The position numbers and the translations under genes were made by a program. Positions 8,710 through 18,354 of a DNA stretch of 64,000 bases are shown one piece after another (position 1 is the stretch's first letter; each line of letters opens with the position of its first letter). The DNA is from Lachnospiraceae bacterium (GTDB lineage: Bacteria; Bacillota; Clostridia; Lachnospirales; Lachnospiraceae), in the NCBI GenBank assembly GCA_022792335.1, contig JAAWAV010000003.1, forward strand, positions 42,752-106,751, given 5' to 3'. Under the pieces are notes generated by a model. The model ran no database searches, was not told where the DNA came from, and was given only the letters and a program-made list of their open reading frames with translations.

Positions 8710-10700
8710 TCTTCTGTTTCCTCCTGGCTGTGATAACGATCGCTGTTTTCATTCAGTCCCAAATGCATCAAAACTTTATCGGGAATTTGATAAAACTTCA
8801 CTTTAGGCGTTTGATATACCTGGTATCTTGCATAAACATGAAACGGAAACTTCACACCTTCTTTTTTGGCTTCTTCTAACAATTCCATGTAGGTTTTCTG
8901 ATTTAATTCTCCAAGACAGTCTTTGCCGTCCCAAATGATGAAAAAGCCTTCGCCTAATACGTTATGTCCAATCAAATATTTGTAATCTTTATCCATGCGA
9001 TCGATCACACTTGTGGCTCTCCTTCTGTCATCTTCCCAGTGCGTTGTGATAATTATGTCAATCAATTCTTCCCGTTTCATCTCTAATATGGCTTTTGCAT
9101 CTACCTTTTTATCCAACTCCCAATATTCGAACCCATTCGATATGGGTGGTTCTAATATCTGCAGTTCGCCTGCTTTGTTTACCCGCTCGCCAGTAATCGC
9201 ACGTTTTATTCTTTCACAGGTCAGTGTTTTGGTATATCTGTCGTCGCCTTCGCCTTTTTCTACGAGAATGAAATTTCTTCTTGCGCCGGTCAATTCATTT
9301 AATTCCAGTACGGCATGGCCCGTTGTTCCTGAACCGGCAAACGGATCAAATACAATTCCGTGGCTCGGACACCATAACTGAATGATTTTTTCAATCAATT
9401 TCAGTGGTTTAACTGTTTGAAAATTATGCCCTTTTCCCATAACATAATCTAATTCTTTGATTCCTGTCTGGCTGTGTCCGCTCTCTTCATAGGTCCATGA
9501 CTGACAATCCAGTTCAAACAGCTCGTCATAATCTTCATCCGCCCAAAATGTCAATGGAACCTTCCCCTGTTTCACATATTTTAAATAGCGTTTGATAGAC
9601 GGCCTTCCATAACCGTTTTTCAGAAAATAAAGTTCCGGCATTGTTTGCGTATTTCTGATTTGAACCGCCTTTTGTTCTGCCTGCTCAAGCAGTTCATCCT
9701 TTTCACCTTCCAGAGGAACGACAGGATTGTTATCAAGGTTTTGCTCCTTTGGTACGTGTGGAATCACTGCTCCTTTTATAACCAATGCTTTTGGTCTTCC
9801 TTCGCCCAAATCCTTTTCCGCATAGCTTGAACCCCATGCCTCTAAAAAAGATTTCATATTCTTTTTTGTATTCCTCCAGGAACCAGTACCGGGATAGTGC
9901 AATGCTCCTGTAAAGGGAGACTGTATTGCATATCTGTCTTTCTCTGACTTGGTACGCGCAATCGGGTTGTCATCCCGCCACAGTCCTTCCGGATCCTGAT
10001 CCGGATTCTTATATTTTGCATTCATCTGTTCCGTGCGCCCCAAAAGTCCGGTCTTTGTCTGTTCTTTATTTTTCGCATACACTAAAATGTATTCCGTTGC
10101 GCTTGATAGGTGGGTACTGTCATTTTTGGGCGCATAGGATTTTTGCCAATTGATGATGCCTACTCTGTTTTCTTCACCAAATACTTCATTTAGCAGCATT
10201 CCCAAATGAAAAAATTCCCGTTCGTCTATACAGATTGCCAAAACGCCCTCCGGCTTTAACATTGCCCTCATCATCTGTACTCTTGGCAACATAAACTTCA
10301 TCCATTTCGTGTGCCTGGAACCATCTTCAACCGTCACAACCTCTCCCAAATCCGGATCGTTCGGATCCGTATCCCATTTATCATTGTATCTGAAATCTTT
10401 TCCTGTGTTATACGGCGGATCTGTAACGATTAAATCAATCTGACCTTTATATTTATATAAAGTGGCCATCGCCTGCAAATTTTCTCCGTCAACAAGAATA
10501 TTTTTTCCTATTGATCTTTCCGCATGAAACGACAATTTTTTATTTACCTTTATGACTCGGGGCATTACTTTTCTTTCGATGACCTGAGCCGCCCTTTTTC
10601 CGTTAAACGATAATGTGATGCCGCCGTTTAACATTTTCCTGGCAAGCTCCAATAGCTCCTCTTTACTCATCAGTTCTAAACTGGCCAAATGATTCTCCAT
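8700..10700 (-). CDS. mod: Type III DNA adenine methyltransferase, Mod subunit
   Basis: Recognises the target site and methylates adenine N6; also needed for cleavage by Res. Order is that of beta-class methylases: catalytic DPPY (in TDPPYNTGKDF, near residue 95) precedes the SAM motif FDPFAGSGTTGHAV (near 450), with the variable target recognition domain between. I start at ATG 10700 (GGAG nine bases upstream), giving 666 residues; ATG 10715 (AGGAAAG upstream) is an equally fair choice and the frame is open to 10742. No simple sequence repeat that would suggest phase variation was seen in the gene. Confidence 0.93.
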   Translation of the reverse strand: MENHLASLELMSKEELLELARKMLNGGITLSFNGKRAAQVIERKVMPRVIKVNKKLSFHAERSIGKNILVDGENLQAMATLYKYKGQIDLIVTDPPYNTGKDFRYNDKWDTDPNDPDLGEVVTVEDGSRHTKWMKFMLPRVQMMRAMLKPEGVLAICIDEREFFHLGMLLNEVFGEENRVGIINWQKSYAPKNDSTHLSSATEYILVYAKNKEQTKTGLLGRTEQMNAKYKNPDQDPEGLWRDDNPIARTKSEKDRYAIQSPFTGALHYPGTGSWRNTKKNMKSFLEAWGSSYAEKDLGEGRPKALVIKGAVIPHVPKEQNLDNNPVVPLEGEKDELLEQAEQKAVQIRNTQTMPELYFLKNGYGRPSIKRYLKYVKQGKVPLTFWADEDYDELFELDCQSWTYEESGHSQTGIKELDYVMGKGHNFQTVKPLKLIEKIIQLWCPSHGIVFDPFAGSGTTGHAVLELNELTGARRNFILVEKGEGDDRYTKTLTCERIKRAITGERVNKAGELQILEPPISNGFEYWELDKKVDAKAILEMKREELIDIIITTHWEDDRRRATSVIDRMDKDYKYLIGHNVLGEGFFIIWDGKDCLGELNQKTYMELLEEAKKEGVKFPFHVYARYQVYQTPKVKFYQIPDKVLMHLGLNENSDRYHSQEETEEWN

Positions 10701-10847
10701 GATGTCAATCTCCATCCGCTTTCCTATATTCGATAATATCATCTATCTTACCGTTTCATCCGCAGCAAATTTTTTCTGATTTTTCCTATATTCCTTCTGT
10801 CACAGAGACTGCAGGTATTCTTTCAGCGACGCTACCTCTCCCAAGGC

Positions 10848-13800
10848 CTAATGTACCTTTGCAAAGTACGCCTGCAGGATCCCCTTAACATGCTGATATC
10901 TTCTGGCGTAAGAATTTTCCACGTGAATCAGCTCCACCCCATGAGCCCTGCATACTTCCTGTTTTTTCTGTTCCCGCATCCGCATTGTCCCATCTGCCGC
11001 ATGCTCCTTCCCATCCAGTTCTATGACCAGGACCGGTTCTTTCTTTTCTCCGCTTTCTTCGTAAACGACAAAGTCAAAACACCCCGAAGGAAACAGAGCA
11101 TGGCCAGCGTCTTTTGGTCCCAGGACCCGGGAGGTAACTACCTCTTTTTCTACAGAAAACCGGTTTTGCGTCAACCACAGATTGTCAAGGGCATGATTCA
11201 GCGCAGTCAAAAATGCCTCTTCCACATCGTTCGTGAAAGGCTTGATTCCAAGCGCCCTGGATTTTGTCTGTCTGGAGGCCACCTTTGAGGAACCGTTGGT
11301 CTGTACATACCGGATCAACTCATAGAGATCGTCCTCTCCCCCTTCGCCGTGGAGCCGTTCCAGATTTTTCCTGCTGGATAATACCACCAGTCTGTCCACA
11401 GCCCGGGATGTAGCCACGTTGATTAATTCCTGATTATTCTTTAACCAGTCGTAAGTCCCTTTGTGCGTTTCATCCGTCAATGCCGTAGAAAACAGCACCA
11501 CCTGTTTTTCGTCTCCCTGAAAGGCATGGACAGTGCCGCAGGATGCGTTCCCTATCTGTTCCTCTGCAAGGCGTTTTTCGATCAGGTTCCTCTGATTGAC
11601 AAAGGGCGTGATGATTCCGATAGACTTGTCCTTATTTTCTTTTGCGTAGCGGACAATCTCCTCGACTTCTGCCGGAGCCGTATTTTTCTCTTCCGTCCTT
11701 CCATCAGAAACATCCACATACTCTAAGGGTTCTTCTTCTCTGCTGCCGGAGCAGACAAGAAGTCTGGAATTGTAGTATTTTCGGTTGTTGAAATCGATAA
11801 TCTTCTGGTTGCAACGGTAATGATGTCTGAGGAGAACCTCGTCGCTGACTGCATCGCAGGCCAGATAAACCTTGTAAACGGAATTGCGTCGATAGTCATA
11901 TTCTTCTGGCACCATATATTTTTTCCGCAGTCTCCGGTTTGCCGCCTCGTCCAGAAGAATTACTGGATTCAACTGTTGCGGATCCCCTACCAACATCAGT
12001 CTCTCTCCCCGGAGAATCGGCACCAGGGAAACAGCCGTATTGCACTGACTGGCCTCGTCCATAATCGTCATGTCAAACTGAGGCCTGGGTGCTCCCAGGC
12101 GGTAGGAGGAATAGCAGGTGGTGGCAATAATGGGGAAAATCCGCTGAAACCGCTTCAGGTTGGCCGTCTCTTTCAGATAACCCTGAAAAGCCTCCAGCCG
12201 CTTCTCCTCATCTTCCATCATAAGAATTTCCTTTAATCCTCTGTTCTCCTCCAAATCCATCCGTTTCACATATTTGGCCGAGACGTAATACAGATATTTT
12301 TGAAGTTCCTCCTCCTCGTCCTCCAAAAGCGCCAGCGCATCCCTGTCTGTAATTTTTCCCAGACGGTCAAGTCCTTTTTTCACCCGTTCCATCTGCCTGC
12401 CGCCAAGATCTGCCTCGAAAGGAAGCATCTGCATGGAAGTTCCCAGACGTCGCTGATAGTCGAGCATCCGTTCCAGCGTTTCCTCTCGTTCTTTTAATTC
12501 CAGCCCTGCTTCATATTTTTTTAATAACCCGGAAAGCTCCCTGGTCTTTGCCGTCCGGCTGTCTCTGTTCCGTTCCAGAGTCGTCTCGAAAATCGTAAGG
12601 GCTTTTGTCTCATCGTAAAGTCGCCTCATCCGTCTCAGGGCTTCCCGGACTTTTTCCTGGTTCCCCAGCCGGATTATAGGAAAAGGAATCTGCTTTCCTC
12701 CATAAGAAAGGGAGGAGAGCTTTTCCGTTACTCCGTCAATGGGATGATTGTTGTGAGACACAAAAAGAACGGTTTTCTCATTAAAAAATGCTGTGATAAT
12801 GGTGTTGATGATCGTACTGGTTTTCCCTGTCCCTGGCGGACCCTGAATATAAGCCACTGGATAAGATATGGCATTGTGAATGGCCAGAAGCTGATCCAGG
12901 TTTACTTTCCTGTTTAACAGCGTAATCGGCTCTGTCCGCCTTCTCCTCCCCCGCTCCAGAAGTTCTCCAAAAAAAGCCCTGATGGGAACGGAAACCTGTC
13001 CTTTCTGATACATTTCCAGAATTGCATTGTACTCTTTGTGTAGATCCAGAGCCGTTTCCATGCCGAGCCCGATCAGGTAAGGCATATCATCCACAGCTTC
13101 CTGTCCCCGCACAGATTTCATAACTGCATCTTTGATCCGATCCTCATTGGCGGCAAAATCCTGTAAAAGCTCATAATCCTCCGCGTCCAGAAACCGGCGG
13201 GCGCTCTGTTTGACGCCATCCACGGTAAACTCTGTGCATATGGTAACATCCTCCTCTGCCTTTAAGCGTCGTTCTTTCACATCCAGAGCCAGCTTCCTGT
13301 AAGCTAACACATAAAGCCCTATGGCCGTATGAATACTGAGTACGTTCATTGCCAGCTTCTGAAGGGTCAGCCTTCTCCCTCCGGCTGCCTCTTCCCTCTC
13401 CCGTTCTGCCCGGCTCTGAAACTCCCGGATAACCATCCGGTACTGTTCCTCACTGAGATAAAGCATCCCTTCTGTAAAGCTCTCTCTGTCAAGGGCCTTG
13501 ACCAGGGCAAAATTCTTCCGGTAAGGAGTAGCGTCCATCCGGTTGCAGTCCTCCAGATAATTCAGGATTTTCAGATTGGCCGTATGTGCAAAAAGCGCCT
13601 GATACCTATGAGGGTTCTCAGCAATATCTTTTACCAGCAACTGGTTCACCGGACAGTAAGTTCCGTCAAGGACCTGAGAGGACAGAATCGAATCGATATA
13701 AATCCAGTCATACTGCTCCAGAGAATACTGCCCCAGATGAAGCCCCTCTACAGCCAGGCTCCGCCTGGCAGGGTTTAATCCCCGGATCCCGATCCAGTAT

Positions 13801-13892
13801 TTTGTAATCTGTTCTTTTTTATTCCGGTATTCAATACTCAACCATTTTCCCTCATGGATAGCCCTGAAAATATCACGGCAGACTGCATTCAT
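10848..13892 (-). CDS. WYL-like / superfamily 1 helicase / nuclease fusion protein
   Basis: Single 1014-residue protein with three parts. Residues 1-80 resemble a WYL fold (AIHEGKWLSIEYRN...YDWIYIDSIL). The centre is a UPF1-like SF1 helicase: GPPGTGKT (351-358), DEAS (612-615), GDPQQLNP (about 637), TVHAFQGDEKQVV and VATSRAVDRLVVLSS; a helical insert lies between motifs I and II. The last about 130 residues look like a DUF2726/PD-(D/E)XK nuclease (FDFVVYE...PVLVIELDGKEHA). Probably acts on DNA or RNA; placement beside a type III restriction system suggests defence (inference). The ATG is preceded by GGAG at a suitable distance. Confidence 0.82.
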   Translation of the reverse strand: MNAVCRDIFRAIHEGKWLSIEYRNKKEQITKYWIGIRGLNPARRSLAVEGLHLGQYSLEQYDWIYIDSILSSQVLDGTYCPVNQLLVKDIAENPHRYQALFAHTANLKILNYLEDCNRMDATPYRKNFALVKALDRESFTEGMLYLSEEQYRMVIREFQSRAEREREEAAGGRRLTLQKLAMNVLSIHTAIGLYVLAYRKLALDVKERRLKAEEDVTICTEFTVDGVKQSARRFLDAEDYELLQDFAANEDRIKDAVMKSVRGQEAVDDMPYLIGLGMETALDLHKEYNAILEMYQKGQVSVPIRAFFGELLERGRRRRTEPITLLNRKVNLDQLLAIHNAISYPVAYIQGPPGTGKTSTIINTIITAFFNEKTVLFVSHNNHPIDGVTEKLSSLSYGGKQIPFPIIRLGNQEKVREALRRMRRLYDETKALTIFETTLERNRDSRTAKTRELSGLLKKYEAGLELKEREETLERMLDYQRRLGTSMQMLPFEADLGGRQMERVKKGLDRLGKITDRDALALLEDEEEELQKYLYYVSAKYVKRMDLEENRGLKEILMMEDEEKRLEAFQGYLKETANLKRFQRIFPIIATTCYSSYRLGAPRPQFDMTIMDEASQCNTAVSLVPILRGERLMLVGDPQQLNPVILLDEAANRRLRKKYMVPEEYDYRRNSVYKVYLACDAVSDEVLLRHHYRCNQKIIDFNNRKYYNSRLLVCSGSREEEPLEYVDVSDGRTEEKNTAPAEVEEIVRYAKENKDKSIGIITPFVNQRNLIEKRLAEEQIGNASCGTVHAFQGDEKQVVLFSTALTDETHKGTYDWLKNNQELINVATSRAVDRLVVLSSRKNLERLHGEGGEDDLYELIRYVQTNGSSKVASRQTKSRALGIKPFTNDVEEAFLTALNHALDNLWLTQNRFSVEKEVVTSRVLGPKDAGHALFPSGCFDFVVYEESGEKKEPVLVIELDGKEHAADGTMRMREQKKQEVCRAHGVELIHVENSYARRYQHVKGILQAYFAKVH

Positions 13893-13990
13893 TGGTATAC
13901 TCCTTTATCTCAAACGTACCGCCCCCTATTATCCTCTATGGTAACATGAGTTCCCCCCTATTACAATCCGTCCGATAAAATTCTCTGTAA

Positions 13991-14027
13991 AACAAAACGC
14001 CCTCCTCCCTACCGGGAAGAGGGCAGG
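13991..14027 (-). terminator. Terminator after the aldolase gene
   Basis: On the minus strand GCCCTCTTCCC pairs with GGGAGGAGGGC around a short loop, followed by GTTTTGTTTT. It lies 30 bases after the aldolase stop and ends that transcript before the helicase gene, which therefore needs its own promoter. Confidence 0.85.
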
Positions 14028-14056
14028 CGGATTTCATCCGCCAGGACAATCTCTTC

Positions 14057-14920
14057 TTATTTGTAGTATTTCGCCTTATCTGCGTCGTCAAACAGATTGA
14101 TCTTATGGCGAACAACCTCGTTCATGGCGTCGATACATTTCGGATAAATCGCCATGGGTTCGCGAAGTCCCATATCCTGAAGTACCTTACGGCATTCCTG
14201 ATAGAAGGCGTCTTTGATATCGCTGGAGATATTGATCTTGTTTACACCCAGCTTCACAGACTGTCCGATCTCTTCGTCAGGATTTCCGGAACCGCCGTGA
14301 AGGACAAGAGGAATGCTTACACTTGCCTTGATCTCCTTCAGTCTGTCCAGAGCCAGCTTCGGTTTTCTGTCCTTGGGATACAGGCCGTGAGCCGTACCAA
14401 TGGCAATCGCCAGACAGTCAATATCCGTTTCTTTGATAAAACGAACTGCATCGTCAACTTCCGTATAGATGATCTCCTTGGAACCAGCCTCGCCGTAGTC
14501 GTCAGCCGTACCAATGGTACCAAGCTCTGCTTCTACAGATACATTGACCGGATGGGCAACCTCAACAATTTTCTTTGTGAGCGCAATGTTCTCCTCCAGA
14601 GAAAGGTGTGCTCCGTCGATCATAACAGAGGTAAAGCCGTCCTGGATCGCCCGCAGAATCTGCTCAAATTTTGAACCATGATCCAGATGAATGCATACGG
14701 GAACCGTCGCCTTATGAGCTTCCTCGATAACGGCCTTTACAAAGCTGTCCTCTACAAACTCCAACTCATCCGGATGGATGGCGATAATCACGGGAGCCTG
14801 CATCTCTTCGCAGGTATGCATCACACCTTTCAGGAGCATACTGCTGCTTACGTTGAAAGCAGGAACAGCAAAATTGTGCTCATTGGCAACTGCCAGCAAA
14901 TCGGCCATGTTCATTAACAT
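14057..14920 (-). CDS. fba: Class II fructose-bisphosphate (ketose-bisphosphate) aldolase
   Basis: Zinc-dependent aldolase that splits fructose 1,6-bisphosphate into DHAP and glyceraldehyde 3-phosphate in glycolysis. The 287-residue chain has the class II metal and catalytic landmarks: LDHG (near 79), SVEAELGTIG, GTAHG, VLHGGSG and the phosphate-binding NISSD. Tagatose-bisphosphate or other ketose aldolase activity in the same family cannot be excluded, though no sugar operon is near. It is monocistronic: own perfect promoter upstream and terminator downstream. ATG 14920 has AGGAGG nine bases before it. Confidence 0.93.
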   Translation of the reverse strand: MLMNMADLLAVANEHNFAVPAFNVSSSMLLKGVMHTCEEMQAPVIIAIHPDELEFVEDSFVKAVIEEAHKATVPVCIHLDHGSKFEQILRAIQDGFTSVMIDGAHLSLEENIALTKKIVEVAHPVNVSVEAELGTIGTADDYGEAGSKEIIYTEVDDAVRFIKETDIDCLAIAIGTAHGLYPKDRKPKLALDRLKEIKASVSIPLVLHGGSGNPDEEIGQSVKLGVNKINISSDIKDAFYQECRKVLQDMGLREPMAIYPKCIDAMNEVVRHKINLFDDADKAKYYK

Positions 14921-14980
14921 AATGTACTTCCTCCTAATCTTCCTTTTACCATATCATTCAATAAGTAGGTTTATGTGTTC

Positions 14981-15009
14981 ATAGTACATCGAATCTATCA
15001 GACTGTCAA
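14981..15009 (-). promoter_or_regulatory. Promoter of the aldolase gene
   Basis: TTGACA (15004-15009), 17 bases, TACTAT (14981-14986) on the minus strand; start would lie about 55 bases before the coding region. It fits a highly expressed glycolytic gene. Confidence 0.85.
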
Positions 15010-15105
15010 GCTTAACTTGTACGCTTTAGAGAATTTTTTACGATGAATTTTCTTTAAATTGTATGGATTGTATAAATACAAGAAATAATATTTCATCCGA
15101 CGATT

Positions 15106-15825
15106 TTATTCTTCTCTTTCCCCACAGTTTTCAGATATTTCATCATAACGCTGCATCCAGACAGACTCTTCTTCCTTTTCGAAGCACACACACAGGGTAT
15201 ATCCAGGAGAATCTCCGGCCCCGACAGAGCTTCCCCGGACGAGACTGTCGCCTGAAAACTCTCTACTGCAAAACCGAAGCCCGTTTGCCTTCCAGCGGAA
15301 GGAACTTCTCTCCCGCACATCCGTCTGTTCCCATTCTGCGCTTTCGGAATCTGGCGCCAGGCAGAGCGCTTCAAAGCCTGCCCCGATTCCTTCTCCCGTA
15401 TATTTTACATAACTCTCCTTCGCTGTCCAAATCTGAAAAAAGCGTTTATACGGATATTCCATGACCCAGGCCGTCTCTTCCGGATGAAAAAAGCGCTCCG
15501 CCATTCTGGCCAGACGAGCCGCAGCCTGTGTCTGACTCTCTCCAGCTCTTTTCACATGTTTCTGAATATCCACTCCCACGGGCCTTTCTGAAAAAGCGCA
15601 TACCCAGAAATCCCCGCTGTGGCTGATGGAAAAATGCAGGTCCGGTTGTTCCGGAAAATACGGTTTTCCCCGTTTGGTCCGGGCGATTCTCCAGATATCT
15701 AACCTTTCTGAGGCAGTTTCCCCCACTGCATCCTGTTCATAGCCTGCAACACTGGCGGCCGCCAAAAGCCGCTCTTCTCTAGTCCGCCCGTCGTCGGAGC
15801 GGAAGATAAAAATACTTACTGCCAA
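15106..15825 (-). CDS. 4'-phosphopantetheinyl transferase, Sfp type
   Basis: Transfers the phosphopantetheine arm of CoA to a serine of carrier proteins. Visible are KPYFPEQPDLHFSISHSGD, GVDIQ (Mg-binding Asp) and FFQIWTAKESYVKYTGEG, which together define the Sfp/Gsp class. I choose TTG at 15825, which has AAGGAG eight bases upstream, giving 239 residues and a ten-base overlap with the GH18 gene; the frame is open to 15891, but that part duplicates the other gene's coding region. No carrier-protein, NRPS or PKS gene is in the window, so its client is unknown. Confidence 0.88.
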   Translation of the reverse strand: MAVSIFIFRSDDGRTREERLLAAASVAGYEQDAVGETASERLDIWRIARTKRGKPYFPEQPDLHFSISHSGDFWVCAFSERPVGVDIQKHVKRAGESQTQAAARLARMAERFFHPEETAWVMEYPYKRFFQIWTAKESYVKYTGEGIGAGFEALCLAPDSESAEWEQTDVRERSSFRWKANGLRFCSREFSGDSLVRGSSVGAGDSPGYTLCVCFEKEEESVWMQRYDEISENCGEREE

Positions 15826-17654
15826 GAGTTCTTCTCCTTCCACTGTACCACCACCGGCCATACATCTGCCGATTCCAACCCCAGCTTCCAAAAAGCCACT
15901 CCCGCAATATGATTCTCCGTGACTTTTTCCAGCTTCAGGCGGATCGATTCCGTTTCTTCCAACCAGATCCGCCAGGTAGATCCCTCCGCCTCATACTGTC
16001 CGTAATACTGTCCCAGTTCCTCCTGCCACTGTGGCGTTACCCCATGTTCCGAAAGAAGCTGTTTTGCCGTATCCATCCCCACAGCCCTGGAATCTCTGGC
16101 GTATCGCCCGTCATATACGGACAGGCCGTCGTCATAAAGAGCCGCATCAGACGGGGCATTTTCCTCCGGCGTCTCCTGCCACACCCGCATGAAAAAGGGC
16201 AGACCATTGACAATCTTCTCTGCCGGAACATAATCCAGCGTAGAAACAATCCCCTGTTCTGAGAAACCAAGAGAGGCGTTTGTCCCGGCGCAGCATCCCT
16301 TATAATGCTCATCATACCCCATAATAATCACATAGTCAGCTACCTGGCCCTGTTCCCTCAGGTTATACCAGGAGCGCCCTCCCGCCGGAACATAATTGTC
16401 AATCGAAAGGGTAAGCCCCCTTTCCCGGCAGGCAATGGAAAGTTCCCGGATAAACTGGAGAAAATGAGGGGCGCTATCTGCTTTGACGCTCTCAAAATCC
16501 ACATTAATCCCGTCTAGTCTATAATCCACAGCCGCCTGCAAAAGTCCCTCCGTCAGATGTTTTCTGGCCGCCGTAGAAGAAAGCAGAGTGAGCACATCCA
16601 CATCTTTATCAAAATCGTCTACAAGCCCCCAGACTTTTAACCCCCTCTTATGAGCCTCTTCCACATAGGCATGGTCCGCAAGAGAATTTAAGTTTCCCTG
16701 ATTATCCGCCACGGAAAACCAGGTGGGCGACAGAACATTTAACCCGTCTGTCCCCTCCAGATACTCCGAAAGCTTACTGTTATCCTCTGCCGAAAACACC
16801 TGATGCCAAGCCATACAGACTGTCTCTGAAAGTCCTGCCGAAGTGTATTCCGGCAGCGCCTTCCCCGGCTTCCACTCATATTCCTGCCGATTCTTTATAT
16901 ATTTCGTTTTCAGGTATCCTACGAAGCCATCCTCTGTACGCACTCTGGTCCAGTCATCCACACGGTCCATAAGAAGCAACGTCCCGCCCTTTTTTGTCTT
17001 GGTAAGGATGGGACTCTTGGTCCCGGCCAGAACACGAACCGCCGTCCTGCCGGAAGCCTCCGCCTGTTCATATCGTCCCCCACCTCCGTCCAGAAAAATC
17101 CTGGCCGGAAGCTTCTTCTCCGGATCCGCTGGAAAAGAAGTGATCTGGATCCCAGAAAATTCTTCCATAAAATCCGTAGATATGTAAAAAATTCCGTTTT
17201 CCTCATAACAGATCTCGTAACCTACATCTGTCGTAGCTCCTCCAATCTGATAAGTATGGGAGGAGGGTACAATCTTCACAGTCTCATTTGCCAATGAATA
17301 AAGAAGCAGTCCTTCATCGCTGTGATACCATTTGCTGTCCGCCCCAGATGCCAGTCCCTCCGGCAGATATGTCCTGCCGTCCCTGGTCACAGCCATCCCT
17401 TCCGTCTGAACCCCGTTGCAGAATACCACAACTGCATCTGATCCCGCACCATAAACAGCCTCATAATCGGCCCATGTCGTCCCGGGCCCAAACCTTTTGT
17501 ACACCAAGAAGCCTCCCAGAACCGTAAAGAGCAGCAAAACACCCAGGAATATCCATCCCATTCGCAAAGGCCGTTTCCGCTTTCTTCTGTTTTGATTCCG
17601 GCCCTCGTCCGGCTTTTTGTCCCACCTCTCATAGGTCCTACGTAGTTCTGCCAT
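15816..17654 (-). CDS. Membrane-anchored glycosyl hydrolase family 18 protein with SH3-like domain
   Basis: 612 residues. A basic cytoplasmic start (RNQNRRKRKRPLR) leads into one signal-anchor helix (about 33-53), a stalk, an SH3-like segment (VLAGTKSPIL...GFVGYLKTKYI), and a GH18 barrel whose catalytic DxxDxDxE motif is LDGINVDFESV. Such proteins (YaaH/SleL relatives) bind or cut peptidoglycan or chitin-like glycans, here on the outer face of the membrane. ATG has GAGG upstream. It is translationally overlapped with the following phosphopantetheinyl transferase, an unexplained pairing. Confidence 0.87.
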   Translation of the reverse strand: MAELRRTYERWDKKPDEGRNQNRRKRKRPLRMGWIFLGVLLLFTVLGGFLVYKRFGPGTTWADYEAVYGAGSDAVVVFCNGVQTEGMAVTRDGRTYLPEGLASGADSKWYHSDEGLLLYSLANETVKIVPSSHTYQIGGATTDVGYEICYEENGIFYISTDFMEEFSGIQITSFPADPEKKLPARIFLDGGGGRYEQAEASGRTAVRVLAGTKSPILTKTKKGGTLLLMDRVDDWTRVRTEDGFVGYLKTKYIKNRQEYEWKPGKALPEYTSAGLSETVCMAWHQVFSAEDNSKLSEYLEGTDGLNVLSPTWFSVADNQGNLNSLADHAYVEEAHKRGLKVWGLVDDFDKDVDVLTLLSSTAARKHLTEGLLQAAVDYRLDGINVDFESVKADSAPHFLQFIRELSIACRERGLTLSIDNYVPAGGRSWYNLREQGQVADYVIIMGYDEHYKGCCAGTNASLGFSEQGIVSTLDYVPAEKIVNGLPFFMRVWQETPEENAPSDAALYDDGLSVYDGRYARDSRAVGMDTAKQLLSEHGVTPQWQEELGQYYGQYEAEGSTWRIWLEETESIRLKLEKVTENHIAGVAFWKLGLESADVWPVVVQWKEKNSWQ

Positions 17655-17882
17655 ATCTGTACCTCAATTTTCAAGAATTATCTCATCTGTCAGGGTGTTC
17701 CCAAAGAACGTCGATAAACCTCCGCCCTTATAGAGGGAACGAATGGTATCCCTTAAAGTACAGTATAACACATTTTTCTGGAGTAAATGGAGAATGTAAA
17801 AAAAATCAGAGAATTTTAAGAAATTCCAATAATGTGTGAGAAATGCTGTAGATCCGCCTTTTTCTTGCTTGTTTTAAAAGAG

Positions 17883-18134
17883 TCAACTGTGTCTGTCGGA
17901 AGATTTTCCGACTTTGTCGTAATGTATTTCTGTCAGTTCTCCTTTTTCATTCCATATGTAATCTCCCATATAGCAGCCATGCTCCTTCACTGCGCAGGCT
18001 GAGGCCGCTTTCTCCGGAGAACAACGTTCGCCCGAAAGCAGGATTTCCACGCCCTGTTTCTCATAATGCTTCATCTGCTTCAAAAGAGCATCGTAACGTA
18101 TACGCTCCTCCTTTGTAAACTTTTTCTTTTTCAT
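17883..18134 (-). CDS. Small hypothetical protein
   Basis: 83 residues, starting with a lysine run and a helical stretch (EERIRYDALLKQMKHYEKQG), then a small region with two cysteines (ERCSPEKAASACAVKEHGC). AGGAG lies nine bases before the ATG. I do not recognise a family; composition is that of a cytosolic protein. It stands alone between the GH18 gene and mecA. Confidence 0.55.
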   Translation of the reverse strand: MKKKKFTKEERIRYDALLKQMKHYEKQGVEILLSGERCSPEKAASACAVKEHGCYMGDYIWNEKGELTEIHYDKVGKSSDRHS

Positions 18135-18282
18135 AGGCTTTGCTCCTGTTTTTTATAATTTCCATGGGAAAAATCTGCCCGACCGGGCATACTGAAAAGA
18201 GTGAAGTACTGCTTCTTTTTCAATCATAATACAAGTTCCCAGAATTTTCAAGGGAAAATTTTGCTCTTCCTGAAAATCGTAC

Positions 18283-18311
18283 TTTACATCTGCGCCCTTA
18301 TTGTATATACT
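18283..18311 (+). promoter_or_regulatory. mecA promoter
   Basis: TTTACA (18283-18288), 17 bases, TATACT (18306-18311), about 45 bases before the TTG start of mecA. Confidence 0.8.
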
Positions 18312-18354
18312 AAATCCAGCTATACCATATTTCAAACTAGGAAGTGATCATAAA

